Origin: Branchiostoma floridae
Lineage: Eukaryota; Chordata; Leptocardii; Amphioxiformes; Branchiostomatidae
Reading direction: 5' to 3'
Length of the DNA stretch: 64,000 nucleotides
Assembly (NCBI RefSeq): GCF_000003815.2
Contig: NC_049980.1
Span: forward strand, 26,106,951-26,170,950
The position numbers were made by a program, and so were the translations under genes. Of the stretch, positions 10,600 to 22,875 are shown one piece after another (the stretch's first letter is position 1; every line of letters begins with the position of its first letter). Below the pieces are notes generated by a model. It saw nothing but the letters and a program-made list of their open reading frames with translations, was not told where the DNA came from and did not search any database.

Positions 10600-12510
10600 G
10601 CAATGAATGCTGGGAAGAATGCCAGATCCTATGCATGTGCATGTGTCAGGTTACATATTAATTATGTGCAGGCGTCATGATGATGTTGATGGCAATGATG
10701 ATGATGGTATCAGGTTACGGAGCATACTGATAAGTTTATTGGTACTTATCCTGACCATGTAGCATTTATTTGGCAATGGATTCTTTTCCAAATGGAAAAC
10801 TAACAATCAGTGATTTAAGGACTGACCAGAATGGACATGATTAATAATCAGAATAATAGGTTTTATACATAGAACAGGACTCTACTTCCCCTGATGTATC
10901 TCATAACCTATCTTTATCAGTGTGTTAATTTCCTTGTGGGTACTGCCTGTATTTGAAAATAGTACTATGTAATGTGTGCCATGGAATATAAAACGTTTAA
11001 TGCACACCTCTGTTTAAGAATTATGGCCACCACAGATCAATACCTGCAGTGGAGTGTTTGCTTTTATCTCTCCCGTTTCCCTGCATGGCGATCTATATTT
11101 CTGGTAGATTAGTGGTCAGGCTGAAATCATGCCGGCACATCTGGCCTCTTAATAGGCTGGCTAACAGGAGGGTCTGCATGAGGGATCCTGAGGCAATGTT
11201 AGATGGTAAACTTAGGGGAGTGGGCAATGGTTAACGTAGATACAGGAGGGCTGGCAGTGGTTAATGAAATTTAAGTTGACTGACGTTATTGCGAAAGGTT
11301 TTGGGAAAGATTTCATTGGATTGCTCCATTATACATGTATCTATGGGCTGTCTGGCAAAACTAAGTCATAGACACCGATACAACCACATACACATTGTAA
11401 CTTTTGGGCAATCTGGTGTTCAAATTTGCAATACGAATAGATTATCAATAATGCTGAATGATGGATTCAGGGATAAAAACAATATGGATACATAGAAATA
11501 AAGTGACCAATTACACTTCAAGAAAAAATTACCGAAAAGTCTTAATGTTGAATTACAAAGGACAGCTACTTTGTAAATCTTAAGAAAAAGGGCATACAGA
11601 CCCTCAACCAGCTTCACAGCCCAGCATGTAGACAGGCCAATTGGTTAGGCAGGGTAGCGAGAAGTGACTCTCTAATCCAAACTCTGCCCTCTCACACCAG
11701 CTGCCTTGACCTGAGGAAACTTGCTACTCCATCTTGACACCACATAGAAAATCTAGAACAAGTTTGTTCACAATATGCCAAATTTCCCTAGATTTACACT
11801 CAACAGTTTAGAAAGTTCAGAAACTTGAATTTGATCAATCATATCCCCATTATCACTTTATCGATTGTATAGAATTGGAAAGTATATTTATTGATAATGT
11901 GAGAATGAAAAGATGATTGACCAACTTTAAGTTGCCAAAATTTGCATTGAATGTATTTTGCCACAGAGGTCTAGATGAAATAGAGGCATTGAAAAAATAA
12001 ATAAGCCACATACAAAAATGATAATACATAACGATGATAATGATATGAAGAATAAATGCAAGAATAACTACTAACAGAATATCAACCAAATATCTAACAT
12101 GATATGTAATGTACTATGTGTGTCCAAAGTAATATCAAATTCTAAGTTACAATTATCTCATTAAAGTCGCCAACTTTATGGGAAATTTATCATGTTGCTA
12201 AGGCCACATGAGAAATGAAGACTTAATCCATGAAAATTGCTTTCTTGACATGGAAGACCTTGGAGATTACCTGTAATGTTTCAACGTGGCTGAGCTGCAA
12301 TTGTTACATCTATATCACTTTTTCACTGCCAATTGCGATTGTGAAACGTTCTCAACTGTACCCTTCGTGTGCCTTTCTTTATTGTCTTATCAAGGAAATT
12401 GATTGATTTTAGATTGCAATGTTGGTGTTTAACCTCTTCTGTGCTGCCTAACAATGTAACAGACACAGATACATGTCAGGTGCCAAAAGGCAACTTTAGC
12501 AGAGGAAGGT
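10600..12510. other. Non-coding AT-rich stretch
   Basis: No gene is supported. ATGATGATG-type trinucleotide runs lie near 10676-10710. The rest is AT-rich DNA with short random frames. A minus-strand hydrophobic frame at 11853-12089 arises from TAATAAT-rich sequence. Confidence 0.6.
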
Positions 12511-12512
12511 TT

Positions 12513-12682
12513 AATCTCCATGCAGATTCTACGGTAGAATAGGATAGTATCAAAATCTGGCAGAGTAGTGTAGCCGGCTTAGGAGTGCGTTTTGCTACAA
12601 GGCAAATGGACACCTTTGGCTGACTACACTCCTTGGTCAGTTGGGTACTATCTTTTGCCATTGTAGGATCTGCTTGGAGATT
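12513..12682. mobile_element. MITE with ~40 bp terminal inverted repeats
   Basis: The left end AATCTCCATGCAGATTCTAC (12513-12532) and the right end, read on the minus strand from 12682, AATCTCCAAGCAGATCCTAC, are inverted copies. Similarity continues into AT(A)GATAGTA for about 40 bp. The 170 bp element has no coding capacity. The internal word CACTCCTTGGTCAG also occurs inside the 47264-47384 element, and the internal GTGTAGC(C/T)GGC block recurs at 29301-29370, so this is one family with at least four members in the window. Probably mobilised by a DNA transposase elsewhere in the genome. Confidence 0.82.
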
Positions 12683-13742
12683 AGGGAAGGTTAAGGTAAT
12701 CTGTAAATCTGTAAACTTCTGCACGGGCTTATAAATTGTTACCAATTATCCATTGAATAAATGAGTGGTGGATGAATGAATGAATGATTGATCAATGAAG
12801 ATCAATGAAAGAGTGAATTGATTGATCAATGATGATTCTAAGACACCATGATCAAAAGAATACCAAGATTACGTGAAGGAAATGTTTACATGACCACCAT
12901 ACCAAATGAGTCAGAGGTAATAGACATAATAAAAGATGAATAAATGACTAATTTAAGTAATCTTACAATGCTGAGAAGAACAGAACGTCAGCTGACTGTA
13001 GCTGCAGGTGTGATACAGTTTTACTGGATGCTGATAAACTAGAGTTCTATGAATAAGTGAGCAGCAGCTCAGCCTCCTAACTCCTGCAAGCAGACTGTGG
13101 TAGCCCCAGCTGGCTATCTCTGTGGAGCCAAATTGTTGTAGTCTCATTTGGTTATCTTACTTGAAAAGTCTTAGAGTGTTTTGTTTGTTCAACTGCTTTT
13201 AGGTGCAGCACAGCAGTTTGGTACAGTAGGCAAAAACTGCATTAGACAACGTCAAACTTTACAGTCTGAAATGGTGATTGGTTTTTACATGTACTCTAGG
13301 TGTCTCTCTCCTCAAACACAGGACCTATAGTTATGTCATCTTTATATTCCATCCGAGAGACATCCGTAGCTAGGTACACTTTTGCCCGAGTTCAGTGGAG
13401 AAATGTGTTAATTGCTTTTCCCAAGGGTTCAACATTGGGGCCCCCTTGGGATTTAAAATTGCATGTAGACCCTTTGGATTCTGATACATTAACCACAAGT
13501 CTCGATACCTAGTCTCGTCTGCAGCTTGTCCCTTCCACAGAACATATTCAAAATGTGTCAGCCCGTTTTCTTCTCTGTGGAGCAGATTGTGCTAGCCTTG
13601 TCTGCATGGTCCACTCTATAGAGCAAATTGTGTTAGCCCCATTCTGTCTGTGGAGTTCATCACAGCAGACTATCATGGTGTTTATGAAGGGGAAGGTATT
13701 AAACCTGTTTATAGGCTAATCTGTCATGGAGACCAGCGGCCA
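12683..13742. other. Non-coding stretch with simple and short repeats
   Basis: A (GAAT)n/(GATC)n-type simple repeat lies near 12763-12830. Short near-repeats of TGTGGAGCA(G/A)ATTGTG(C/T)TAGCC lie around 13115-13140, 13575-13600 and 13615-13660. The + frame 13300-13512 has an acceptor-like AAACACAG but no donor, and is not called. Confidence 0.55.
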
Positions 13743-13866
13743 CTTCCTCATAATTCCTGCATGCCCGACGGCCGCTCGTTGATCAGCCGGCGCAGGTAAT
13801 GGGTATTGACGATTATAAATCAATAACCCTGATGGTGTTTGGTTTGCTGGCAGGGTTATGAGGAAG
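13743..13866. promoter_or_regulatory. Inverted-repeat-bounded, enhancer-like element
   Basis: CTTCCTCATAA (13743-13753) and its exact reverse complement TTATGAGGAAG (13856-13866) bracket 102 bp. That interval is richer in GC and CpG (GACGGCCGCTCGTTGATCAGCCGG) and then has homeodomain-like cores (GGTAATGG, GATTATAAATCAATAA), including a second imperfect inverted pair GGGTATTGA / TCAATAACCC. There is no open frame of note. It could be a conserved regulatory element or the footprint of a very small foldback element. Confidence 0.4.
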
Positions 13867-15197
13867 GTGATTTATTAACCATGAACTTCAAATCTGGTGC
13901 TTCACTCTCTAAGTGATGGAGCTACGACGTTGTAGGTGATAATGTTGGCAGCTGGAAGCTGAAAGCAATCTCTGACCAGTTTATGTCACGGAATTATCTT
14001 CCACTGGTCATGACAAAGATTAGATAGAGTCAATGTTCAGTTTTTACAGATTCATTGCACCAGGGAAATTCCACTTAAAGAACTCTCTCCAACTATTAAG
14101 TACAATGAACAGTCAGTCACTGTGGACCACAGCCTAACATTCTGTTCTAAGGACCTCAGGGTTGCTAACCACTGGACTATGGACACTGAATATCATCTGT
14201 GATCGTTTTTTTCTTGCTCTGACACCTTTCAATTATCATAGCTAAGCTTTTTGAAGGAAAAGTTCATTTTGAACAAAGCATGTACATGTATGATGGCCAT
14301 TCGCTGCTTCGTGATTACCGACCATTTTTCTTTCTAGCATTTGGATGTGATCATGGTCCTGGCACAGCAGGTTGCAATACTTTCTCCTGATGCCAGGTGG
14401 CACTGTAGGATACTTTCTTTGTGCAATTTCATACTCTTTTTCAGCAGGTCATAGACTGCACAAACCATCTGTCATAAGTATGCTTCCTTCTTGGAAGACA
14501 CAATTGTAGCTATTCTTCCTATGGTTCTTGTTAACATACATAACTTCACATATAACCAAGATATACAGAAACAAACATTAATCACTAAACTGAAGCAATA
14601 TTTCCTCTGAGACAGGTGCTTTTATGTAAATTAGAGGGGATCCTGACTTGGGTAGGATGAGTTTTCATCTTTGTCAAGGCACTGCAAGATTTTGATATGT
14701 TCTACCACCATTTGTTGGTTGATTGATTGATTGATTGATTGGTCCTTGAGTTGGTTAAATGAAATGATAACACAAAAAGTTATGAAAGACTAATTGATTA
14801 TTTCTTTAATAATTTCATGCAGGTCCAGTCTGATGTTTTCTGAACCATTGAATTTTAATTTCAAGTCTCTAAGACTTTAAATTGCCTCCCTCCATTACTA
14901 GTCTAGGCACCAAAACCTTCTTTAGTTCCTTTGGGCCCACATCTCAGAGATTTCCCCCAGCCCTACACGTACCTGTATGTGTGGGTTTATAGTGAGAAAA
15001 TAACGCCTTTCCGCTCCCTGCACCCAATTATCGCTATAGTGGCCCCTCTTATTGAACGGACGACGACTGTTTGAAGTTCATTTCCTCTCTGCGCTCTGCT
15101 GGCCTTGCTATCACAGACGGTCCTTAATTTTACCTGCCTGCTCCTCTAACTACACACACTCCCGGTTTCTCATCTGTCTGATGAACGCAGTTTCTGG
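13867..15197. other. Non-coding stretch
   Basis: No supported gene. A (GATT)n microsatellite lies at about 14717-14742. The GC-richer 15000-15070 block (AACGCCTTTCCGCTCCCTGC) contrasts with its surroundings. Confidence 0.55.
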
Positions 15198-15392
15198 CAG
15201 CCTAGATACCAGACTGTTTCTAGAGCCGACACAGGTGCCATGTTACCTGTGGTGTGAGTGGGCACCCATTGCTAGCATGCTTCAGAACCTTTCCTACTAT
15301 TTGTCATATGTAAAATTTTCTTGGGGTACATTGCCTAAAAGAAGATTGGACTGGCCTGCTTACACCCTGGAAAAAGTCTGACATCCAGGCTA
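15198..15392. mobile_element. MITE, AGCCTGGATRCCAGACTG family
   Basis: The left end AGCCTAGATACCAGACTG (15199-15216) and the right end GTCTGACATCCAGGCTA (about 15376-15392) are inverted copies of one terminal sequence. The first ~37 bp are clearly homologous to 63551-63587 (CCAGACTGTTTC then GCC.ACACAGG). The element is ~195 bp with no transposase. A further right-type end (CAGTCTGGCACCCAGGCTA) follows at about 15463-15482. The same doubled right end is seen in the copy at 60964-61199. The + frame crossing it (15052-15381) is therefore not a gene. Confidence 0.8.
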
Positions 15393-18300
15393 AGTTAGAG
15401 GCTGTGGTAAAAATTCCTTTGGGGCATGGTGGCCCTAGAGCGCAAAAACCTGACCAGGCAGCAGTCTGGCACCCAGGCTAAGATTCTGGTAAGTTGCTGG
15501 TAGATGGTGAAACTGCAGGGGTGGGAATCCAGAGTGATGTGTGGATGAGAGAGGAGATCCATGGTGGATTCTGGATGATTATCTGCTGTTTAGGCACAGG
15601 AACAGACAGACTGTGTAACTCTGCACACCAGATCTTCTACAGTGGTGATCCAGGGAGGGTCTGGATGGGAAAATGTGGATAACATCTCTGAATAGCAATC
15701 TGACCTGATCTCCTGAGGGCATAAAAGGGGTTTTATAATGTGCATTCTGAAGGAAAATGTTCTTGAGTGATGAGGTATCATTAACAAGGTTTTGAAGAAA
15801 CATTGCAATGGGTAAAGCCTTATCCTCAACAGTCTTCCCATTGGTGATTTTAAATACAAAACCTGTGATTTTTGTCCTATTTTCCAATTCACAAAAATAT
15901 TTGGACTTCAACAAAGATGCTGTCCTGTTTCAAGCTCAGACGGTTACTCTGGGAGGTGGTCAGATTTGATTTTTTTTCCACAGCATAAAATCTTTGAAGC
16001 TTTTTTAGAATACAGATTGAGTAACCTTTTGCCAATTTTCAGTGGAAAACAGTCAATGGAACTTTCTTTCCAATGATTTTTTTTTATTCCAACCCTTTTA
16101 TAACACTGATGGACGAGCATATAATGAAAAGCAGTCAATCAGGCGACCCCAATACAACCCGCGAATTTGCCTCTAAATGAAGAAATCAGTCCAATCCGTT
16201 ACCTGCAACATCAGCTCCTTTATTTCCTGCCTCCTAATACAGTATAGAAGAGTTGGTGATATATTGGAGCAGCAGGCTCTTGTATCGTGGATAAGTACCT
16301 TTATTCTGCAGGGAAATAAGATGGAGAAGTGCTTCGTTACTAATGCCTGGCTTTGTGAGAAGCTCTCGCATCTATCACCCTGATGTTACGGCATCAGACA
16401 ATTTCACAACACGTTCCCCTCAAATCAACCTACAGGGTGCCTTTTCACCAGAACAATGGAAAACGGATAGTAATGATTATTCTCTTCAGAAGTTCCAAGG
16501 TCAGGTGTGTTTGTGAGACAGCTGGTGTGGGGAGACGTGTGACTTGAAGTGTTTGGATAGTTAAGGAGACAATACCCGATACAGTCCCTCAGCCCGCACA
16601 ATTAAAGAAAATCAATGGGATGAAACTCTAGCCCTTTATACACCACTTCAGCTTTGCAGACGTTATTGCACCGGGGTGGCTACACAGGAAGTCATTTTTC
16701 ACAGAAGGATGGAGAGAGAGGCAACAACTTTGGCTCTAAGATCCGATTGAAGATTAAGTTTTCTCATCTTGAAGCTAGATTGCTGCAAGCTGCTGATTAT
16801 AACAGCCAATTTTGTCAGAAAAGATTCTAAAGGCACTGTTACAACTCTGGATCGGGGATCAGTGTGTGAAAATTAATTGGCTTCTTTGTAATTCAGATCA
16901 CTTAGCTGCTGGTTATAACTGTCAATTGTTTTTAGAAAGGTTTGACAAACCTGAATGCTCATGACATAGCAGTCAATATTTCTCATTGTACTGGGATCAT
17001 CTGCTATGAAAAATGATCAGGGATTATCTGAATGTAGAGCATTGATAGATTGTAGTTGACTGTGTAAATTATTATGTGCAATTTATACAGTTTGAAAAAC
17101 GGGTTGGTTGTTTAATCAGACTTTATTTCCTTAACCCCAGCTCATAGAAACAGGTGTTTGGCTACCGATTCTCTATAGTTATGGGGTCAGGCAGTAGGGA
17201 GAAGGTTAATTGTTTTACTGTTAATTGCCTCTTTCCCTCATTGGATTTCAAAGGACACATTCGACTTTTATTGCAGAGGTTTGATTCTCCTTTATAGGGT
17301 CGATGGCTGGAGAAACTGGCTGATGGACAGCATTCAATTGTTCGGATTTTCAACTTCTCTTAGGACCCTGTTAGCCAAAAGGCATTGAACTGACATCTTG
17401 ATGGTACCTTACTTTATTTTCCCCATTGATTTAAGGATTGAAAACCTGGTTTATTATGGCCAGCTGCCTACTGTAAGGATTGTGTGGTCACCTGAGACCA
17501 GTTTGGTTCTTAGTCTTATACCAGTTTCCCTTTCACACTGCGTTTAGTACTTGCAGTGCTCCAACATTGTGAGGAAGATGATGATCAGTTAAGGGGATAA
17601 AAGAACTATGCACTTGCAGATGTGTCGCTCGTACTTAGCTCTCCGGTAAACTTACTTTGGAGCTCTGAGATAATTGTTTTGTCAGGTGAGTCAGCTCAAC
17701 AGAGGGATAGCCTCATTCAGTCCTGCACAATTTTACTCTGCGCTTTGTCCGACATCATTATCCGCACCTCTGAGAGTTATCCTCCTTAAACACTGCCATT
17801 TCTCTCTCAGATGTGCACTGAAATACAGTCCTGGGATAATGATCTATTTGGACATCGAGTTACCGACCTGTCCCACCACTCATGTGGAAAGGTGATTTCC
17901 CAAATATCGGCGTATCGAGTCATTTTATTTGATTTTCGATGGTGTCAGGATCGACCCGTATGATAAATTCTGGCCGGATCAGGGTAGGTGATAAAACTGT
18001 CCAGTTGGGATGGTTAGGAATTGATCAGCTCCACTTTTCCTGTCGGGTTGCTCGTCCCGAGAGCGCTGTACCGTTTGTGGCTTCTGCTGGTCATGCAAGA
18101 TAAAGGCAGAATTAGTTTCATCGAGATGTCTCAGAAATATGACTTCTCTACGTACGAACAAGCCTGGAAGAATGGGTGCGAGGGAAATAAGTGCTGCCAG
18201 CTAACGGCTGTGGTTGAACGGTTCAAAGCAGACACGGAAAATTCATGAGCCGATCCAGAAAGTTAATGGAATTTGGAATGACGAGTGGTGCAGAGTGGGG

Positions 18301-18429
18301 AGATTTGTGGTTCCTGTTTCCAAGTAATGATATTGTTACCAAACTGTTTCATGTCGGCTAGATTGGCTCTCGTTTCTGAATGATACTGTTGCCAAACAAT
18401 GTTATGTAAGCCATGATTGGGTCCCATTT
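15393..18429. other. Non-coding stretch
   Basis: Contains the second MITE right end near 15463-15482. Otherwise no gene is supported. The overlapping minus frames at 15579-15914 have no motif or splice context. GC-richer islands at about 16140-16230 and 17670-17830 contain few simple repeats and could be conserved elements. Nothing visible assigns a role. Confidence 0.5.
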
Positions 18430-18640
18430 CTACCTGATACCGTTTCTGGCCAGGTAGATGTGGGCCGGGATGCAAGCCTGTCCAGTATTTCTTGCCTGGT
18501 TTATGTGGGCCTGTTGGATACTTCTAGGCTGGTTTATGTAGGCTGGTACATGGGCCAACTTCTTGTCTTTACTTGGGCCAATTTGGTGTTCACTGGCTAG
18601 TTTATATGAGCCGATTAAGTCTTCCTCGGCTGGTTAATGA
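18430..18640. repeat. Diverged tandem repeat, ~50 bp unit, 4-5 copies
   Basis: The word (G/T)GCCTGGTTTATGTGGGCC and its variants (GGCTGGTTTATGTAGGCTGG, GGCTAGTTTATATGAGCCG, GGCTGGTTAATG) recur every ~45-55 bp, separated by CTTCTTG/TCTTCC-type linkers. No coding potential. Confidence 0.7.
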
Positions 18641-21589
18641 TAAAATCTCCTTGATCTGATAAAAGCTCTTTGCTTATTGTGGACCAGTAGATCAGCCAGA
18701 TTGTTGCTTGTTTGCTTGTATGTGGACCAGAGTGCTGTTTTTAGGCCTTTTGGGCCAGTATCTGGGCCAGTGTGGTGTCTAGGCTAATTGACATGGGAGG
18801 ATGGGGCATACCACCTGACATAAGAGGGTCAGCGTTCCATACGATAGGGCTGGGGGAAGAACAGCTGACGGGGAGTAATGGGGCTGCAGTTTCTGATGGT
18901 TTTTCCGATAATGGGAGCCCATTTGGACCGGCAGAATCCGATAGGTGCAAATATTGCTCACCTGAGGCGGCCGGAGTCGATGGCTGGAATGTTCCAGTAA
19001 GTGTAGAGAGTTTGGGCTGTACTGTTATGGGCAGAAACACCTGCACCAGTTCAGGAAAATAGTGTGACATGCCTGTCCATGGTGCTGAAATTGGCTGTTG
19101 TTGACTACCTGGGACATCCCTTGTTGAAAAATGTCTGTGATTGTCCCCTGTACAATCTGGGGTGAAAACTGTCTGAATTTTGAGACTCTCCCCCACCCCA
19201 ACAGCCATTTGTGACAGTGATTAAGAGGTGAAATAATGTAATTAGTGCTCATGTGTTAATTAAGAGTGAGGAATGATGTCAGGATGTTAATTAATTGTTG
19301 GGTAATGAAGAGTTATGAACAAGGGAAAAATTTGTTAGGCAGGAGGTCTTATCACAGGCAGAATTCAGAGTAAAACCAGCAGGGGTTTGTTGGGGGGGCA
19401 TGTTTAATTCACCATTGACTCGCCACTTGTATAGATTGGTCGTGGTGCAGCTCGTGTCATTAATTGGCTGTGCTCTCAACAATTCAAGTTCCTTTTTTTT
19501 TCCCTTTTCTCTTGCATCATAGTTGATCTGATGGCAACTGCTCTTTATGGGTTAATGGGTTTTTCTCACCTCAAAGTATAACTGTTAAGTCTCACGAAAA
19601 CAAACATACAGACTTTCATTTTAATAAGATAAAATAAAACAAAAGGTAATGACAGAACAGAGTAAAGATACTGCATGTGTGGTTGTACTGAGCTGACCTG
19701 AAGGGATGCACAGTTGACAGTTATCCTGTCTGAATTATTGAATAGGAGACAGGACAACTCTGAGAGAAACAGCAGGGAGCAAACGTCTGGCAGACACTGT
19801 CTGCTGAACCTAGGCCTACAGTAATTTATGTTCTTGTGTCTTGGATATTTAATCACAGTTAAAATTAATCGAGAAGGCAAGATTAAGTTTAATTTGACAG
19901 GAGAACTTGACTATGTTCAATCCCCCAAACTTTCTGTACCAAGGACTAGACATTCACTTTTCATGTTGATATTTTAATTGAGCACTATTTATTATACCAA
20001 AAGAACAACAAACTTGATTGGTCTAGCCTAACCAGACCCCCCTCCCTTGAGACTGTGGCAGACAGACAGACTGACTCCGGCAGGTATCTCCTGTGGGAGA
20101 GTACAATCCACCAGGTGTGGTGAGCAGGTGTGATGAATGGACACCATCACCTGTCAACAGGACAAAGACTTCTAGCACAGGTAGTAATAATGCAAGGGCT
20201 GTGAACATTTTATTCAGTGACGTACCAACCTGATGAAACTATTCTGGATGCAGGACAAAGAGTTAATTGTATCACAAAGAAACATTGTCTGGGACTTACT
20301 TAGAATCTGTCCCCCACTGAGACTTGGCCAGACAGACAAGAAAAGTCTTTAATTCATAGACAAACAATCTTTCCTGTCCTGGAGGATCCTGTTCTATCTG
20401 AAATCTCCTGCAGACAGCTCAAAATGTGCCACAGGCTTTTAGCTTGCGAGCCTCAAGGCATCCTGGGACACCCTTCACTGAAACAAAAGAGAAATTAGAT
20501 GCCCTACTTGTGTAGCAGGATGCCCAAAGCTATCCAGAGAGCCCATTAGGGAACTCTGGTTCCATAGGTAGAAAAGAAAACCAATTTGAATGGTTGACCA
20601 ATAGATTTGTACCAAGCAGTTTCAGTTGTACTCAGTGTTGTTGCAAGTTATAGAATAATGTTTTTTTATTATTGCCCCAAATCCAGCAATCTTAAGTGGT
20701 GGAAATGCCCCCTTCCCCCCAAAAATTTGAACACGTCTATAAATGAAATGTAACCCCTGGCCTATTTGGGAACTCAGGATCTATTTGACATACTGATAAA
20801 TATTCTTGCCTATGTACAAGATTGGGTATTGAATTCATATAAAAGCAACATTGTCATAATTGAATGGAATGTCTCCTACTCCAGACTCCCCTGGCAGCCA
20901 GGCAGACAACAGAAGTGTCTAAGACATTGTCTGGTGTCTATGACACTGTCTCAGACACTCAGGATCTTCTCCTTGCCAGGAGACACTGTTGTGCAAACCC
21001 CATTGTGTCGGGTACATCCAGGGGGGGAACTGTCAGCCTGGGACCAGGAAAGCCCCATCTCTGAGATCAGCCCATGCAAATGCTGTTACAGGAATCCCAT
21101 TTTGTGTTCACTAAGATATAATGAAAAAACTTTTGACAGAGGTTAGACTTCCAGGTAGAACATTACAGAATACAAAATAAATCAAGCAACTGCATAAATT
21201 CTCTAAAACGTCAGATGTTTCAATTAGCATTCCTGGGGGTTACTTATGAAAGATGGTCGATGCTATTTTGAGCATAATACAGATAATCTATCCAATTGCT
21301 TGATTTATTGTCTATTACATAATGAACAACTGGTGCAAGTAACCTCAACTTAACCTCAAAGTAACAATGCTTTCCAAACATATCAATATCGTATCAATAG
21401 TCCAAACGTGCATGTAATATTGTAAGGCTTAAAGAGTCAATGCCCTTGAGTTGTGTTTTGCACAATGTCATAAATGAGAGCTCCGACCCAAACAACCATG
21501 TCAAAAACTGCTGATTAATGTGTAATTGTTTCTTTACATAATGTGCAAAATAAAATCAATCATTCCATGAATTGATTTATCATTCCTGT
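18641..21589. other. Non-coding stretch with a GC-rich segment and duplicated words
   Basis: 18800-19010 is GC-rich and open on both strands (minus 155 codons, plus 96 codons). It ends in a good donor-like TTCCA/GTAAGTG near 19000, but neither reading is distinctive. 19225-19310 is packed with TAAT/TTAATTAA words. GAGACT(G/T)..CAGACAGAC words repeat near 20050-20075 and 20320-20340. Short ACTGTCT repeats occur at 20920-21000. No gene is supported. Confidence 0.5.
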
Positions 21590-21755
21590 TCATGCTTCGG
21601 AGTCCTGCCATCTGGTGTGGTAATTTTTTTGTGGAAGGGTGAATGTTCATTACCGACTCGTTAATTACCTCATTAAAATTAATCAGCTGTTCGGATGGCA
21701 ACAGCAGAGGCAGCTGCTGCCAAATGTGGTGAAGTACATGCCAGCTGGGAAGCAA
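21590..21755. promoter_or_regulatory. Enhancer-like cluster of homeodomain and E-box words
   Basis: Within 165 bp there are TTAATTA (21661-21667), CATTAAAATTAAT (21671-21683) and three CAGCTG E-boxes (21684-21689, 21711-21716, 21742-21747), with GGTAATT and CATTACC nearby. There are no stop-free frames of interest and no simple repeats. Such a mixture of TAAT cores and bHLH sites is typical of developmental enhancers, but conservation cannot be seen from one sequence. Confidence 0.35.
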
Positions 21756-22669
21756 TAAAACAAAAAAAGTAAATATTTCATAAATCTCAGCAAAATTTCA
21801 AAGGGAAACAGATGTTAGCAGATCCAGATATCATAATTTTCCTTCCGATAGTTTACCTGTGCACATTTTTATTCTACAATCCTTCTGTAGTCTTATGTAG
21901 TTGCACCTTTTTTGTTACCAGGAAAAGTAAGTCACTGTATAAATGAAGTTTGCCTGGAAGTGCTTGCTGAATTTTGGTGATCGCTAGACCTATCTTCAGG
22001 ATGACTGACCCACTACTGCTGAACTGACACACAACAAGCTTTATTGACACAACAGAAAGTACAGTGACTTTTGTATGGTCAATTATAAACTACAAAAAAG
22101 AAAGAATACAGAATAGATCTTAAAATTCTACTAATTAAACAATATAGGATAATAAAATTCTACACATGTGATGCTAGTGGTGGGTCGAAGGTTCCAGGAT
22201 GTCTGCATCTTCCACAGGCTAAGCTGACATGTGACCTAGCTGTTGATCATGTGACCCAGTGGTGGATCAAAGGTCCATGGAAGCCTGTACCCTCCCCAAT
22301 TAAGCAAGCCAAGAGAGGAACCCAAAAGAGATGTTACGGCTCTGCTTAAAGTCTGGTGAGTTCACGTTTTCCTTGTCATAGGTGGCTTTAAAGCAGGTCA
22401 TCATAGAGCCTCTGTCTGACTTGGTTGAGTTGTACAGTTATATTACTGAAAATGTAAAGTTGACTTAAAAATGACATTACCGTAATTTTTTTTTTTTTCG
22501 GGGACTGCATTTGCAACAATTCTGTAGTACAGTTACAGTGTAGTACCACTCATACTCCTGGTGCCATGAATTCATGTTAGAGAGATTACCAGGAAACCAC
22601 AAAAACAAAACCATGGTGAACATTTCAAGATTTACAGTATTCCTTAACACACATGTGCTTCATGTTTAC
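21756..22669. other. Non-coding stretch with dispersed-repeat fragments
   Basis: The segment 22030-22135 (GTGACTTTTGTATGGTCAATTATAAAC...ACAGAATAGATCTTAAAATTC) matches 24778-24840 in word order, so both are copies of a dispersed repeat. GTGGTGGGTCGAAGGT (22177) and GTGGTGGATCAAAGGT (22259) form a local duplication of ~80 bp. A T run lies at about 22486-22498. No gene is supported. Confidence 0.55.
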
Positions 22670-22875
22670 TAACCTGGTTTTGATGTTCTGACTTTGTTTG
22701 TTCTCATAAGAAGTTTATTTTCTGATGCATCAGCACCCTTAGAATTTGACTACTAGGCCCCCTTATATCTTTGTAAACCTGGTTTAGACATTCTGACTTT
22801 GTTGAGGCTAAGAAGAAGTTTATTTTCCCGATGAGTCCTCTTCCTTAGATGTAGAACTATTAGTTCCTCATCAGG
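22670..22875. repeat. Tandem duplication, two ~100 bp copies
   Basis: AACCTGGTTTTGATGTTCTGACTTTGTT (22672 on) and AACCTGGTTTAGACATTCTGACTTTGTT (22777 on) open two copies. Each continues with AAGAAGTTTATTTTC and a GATG(C/A)(A/G)TC...CTTAGA block. The two are about 80% similar over ~95 bp. Confidence 0.8.

Noticed and set aside
18741-19208. 155-codon minus frame and overlapping 96-codon plus frame
   Set aside because: Both strands are open because of GC-rich DNA. A good donor lies at the + end, but there is no clear acceptor or family.
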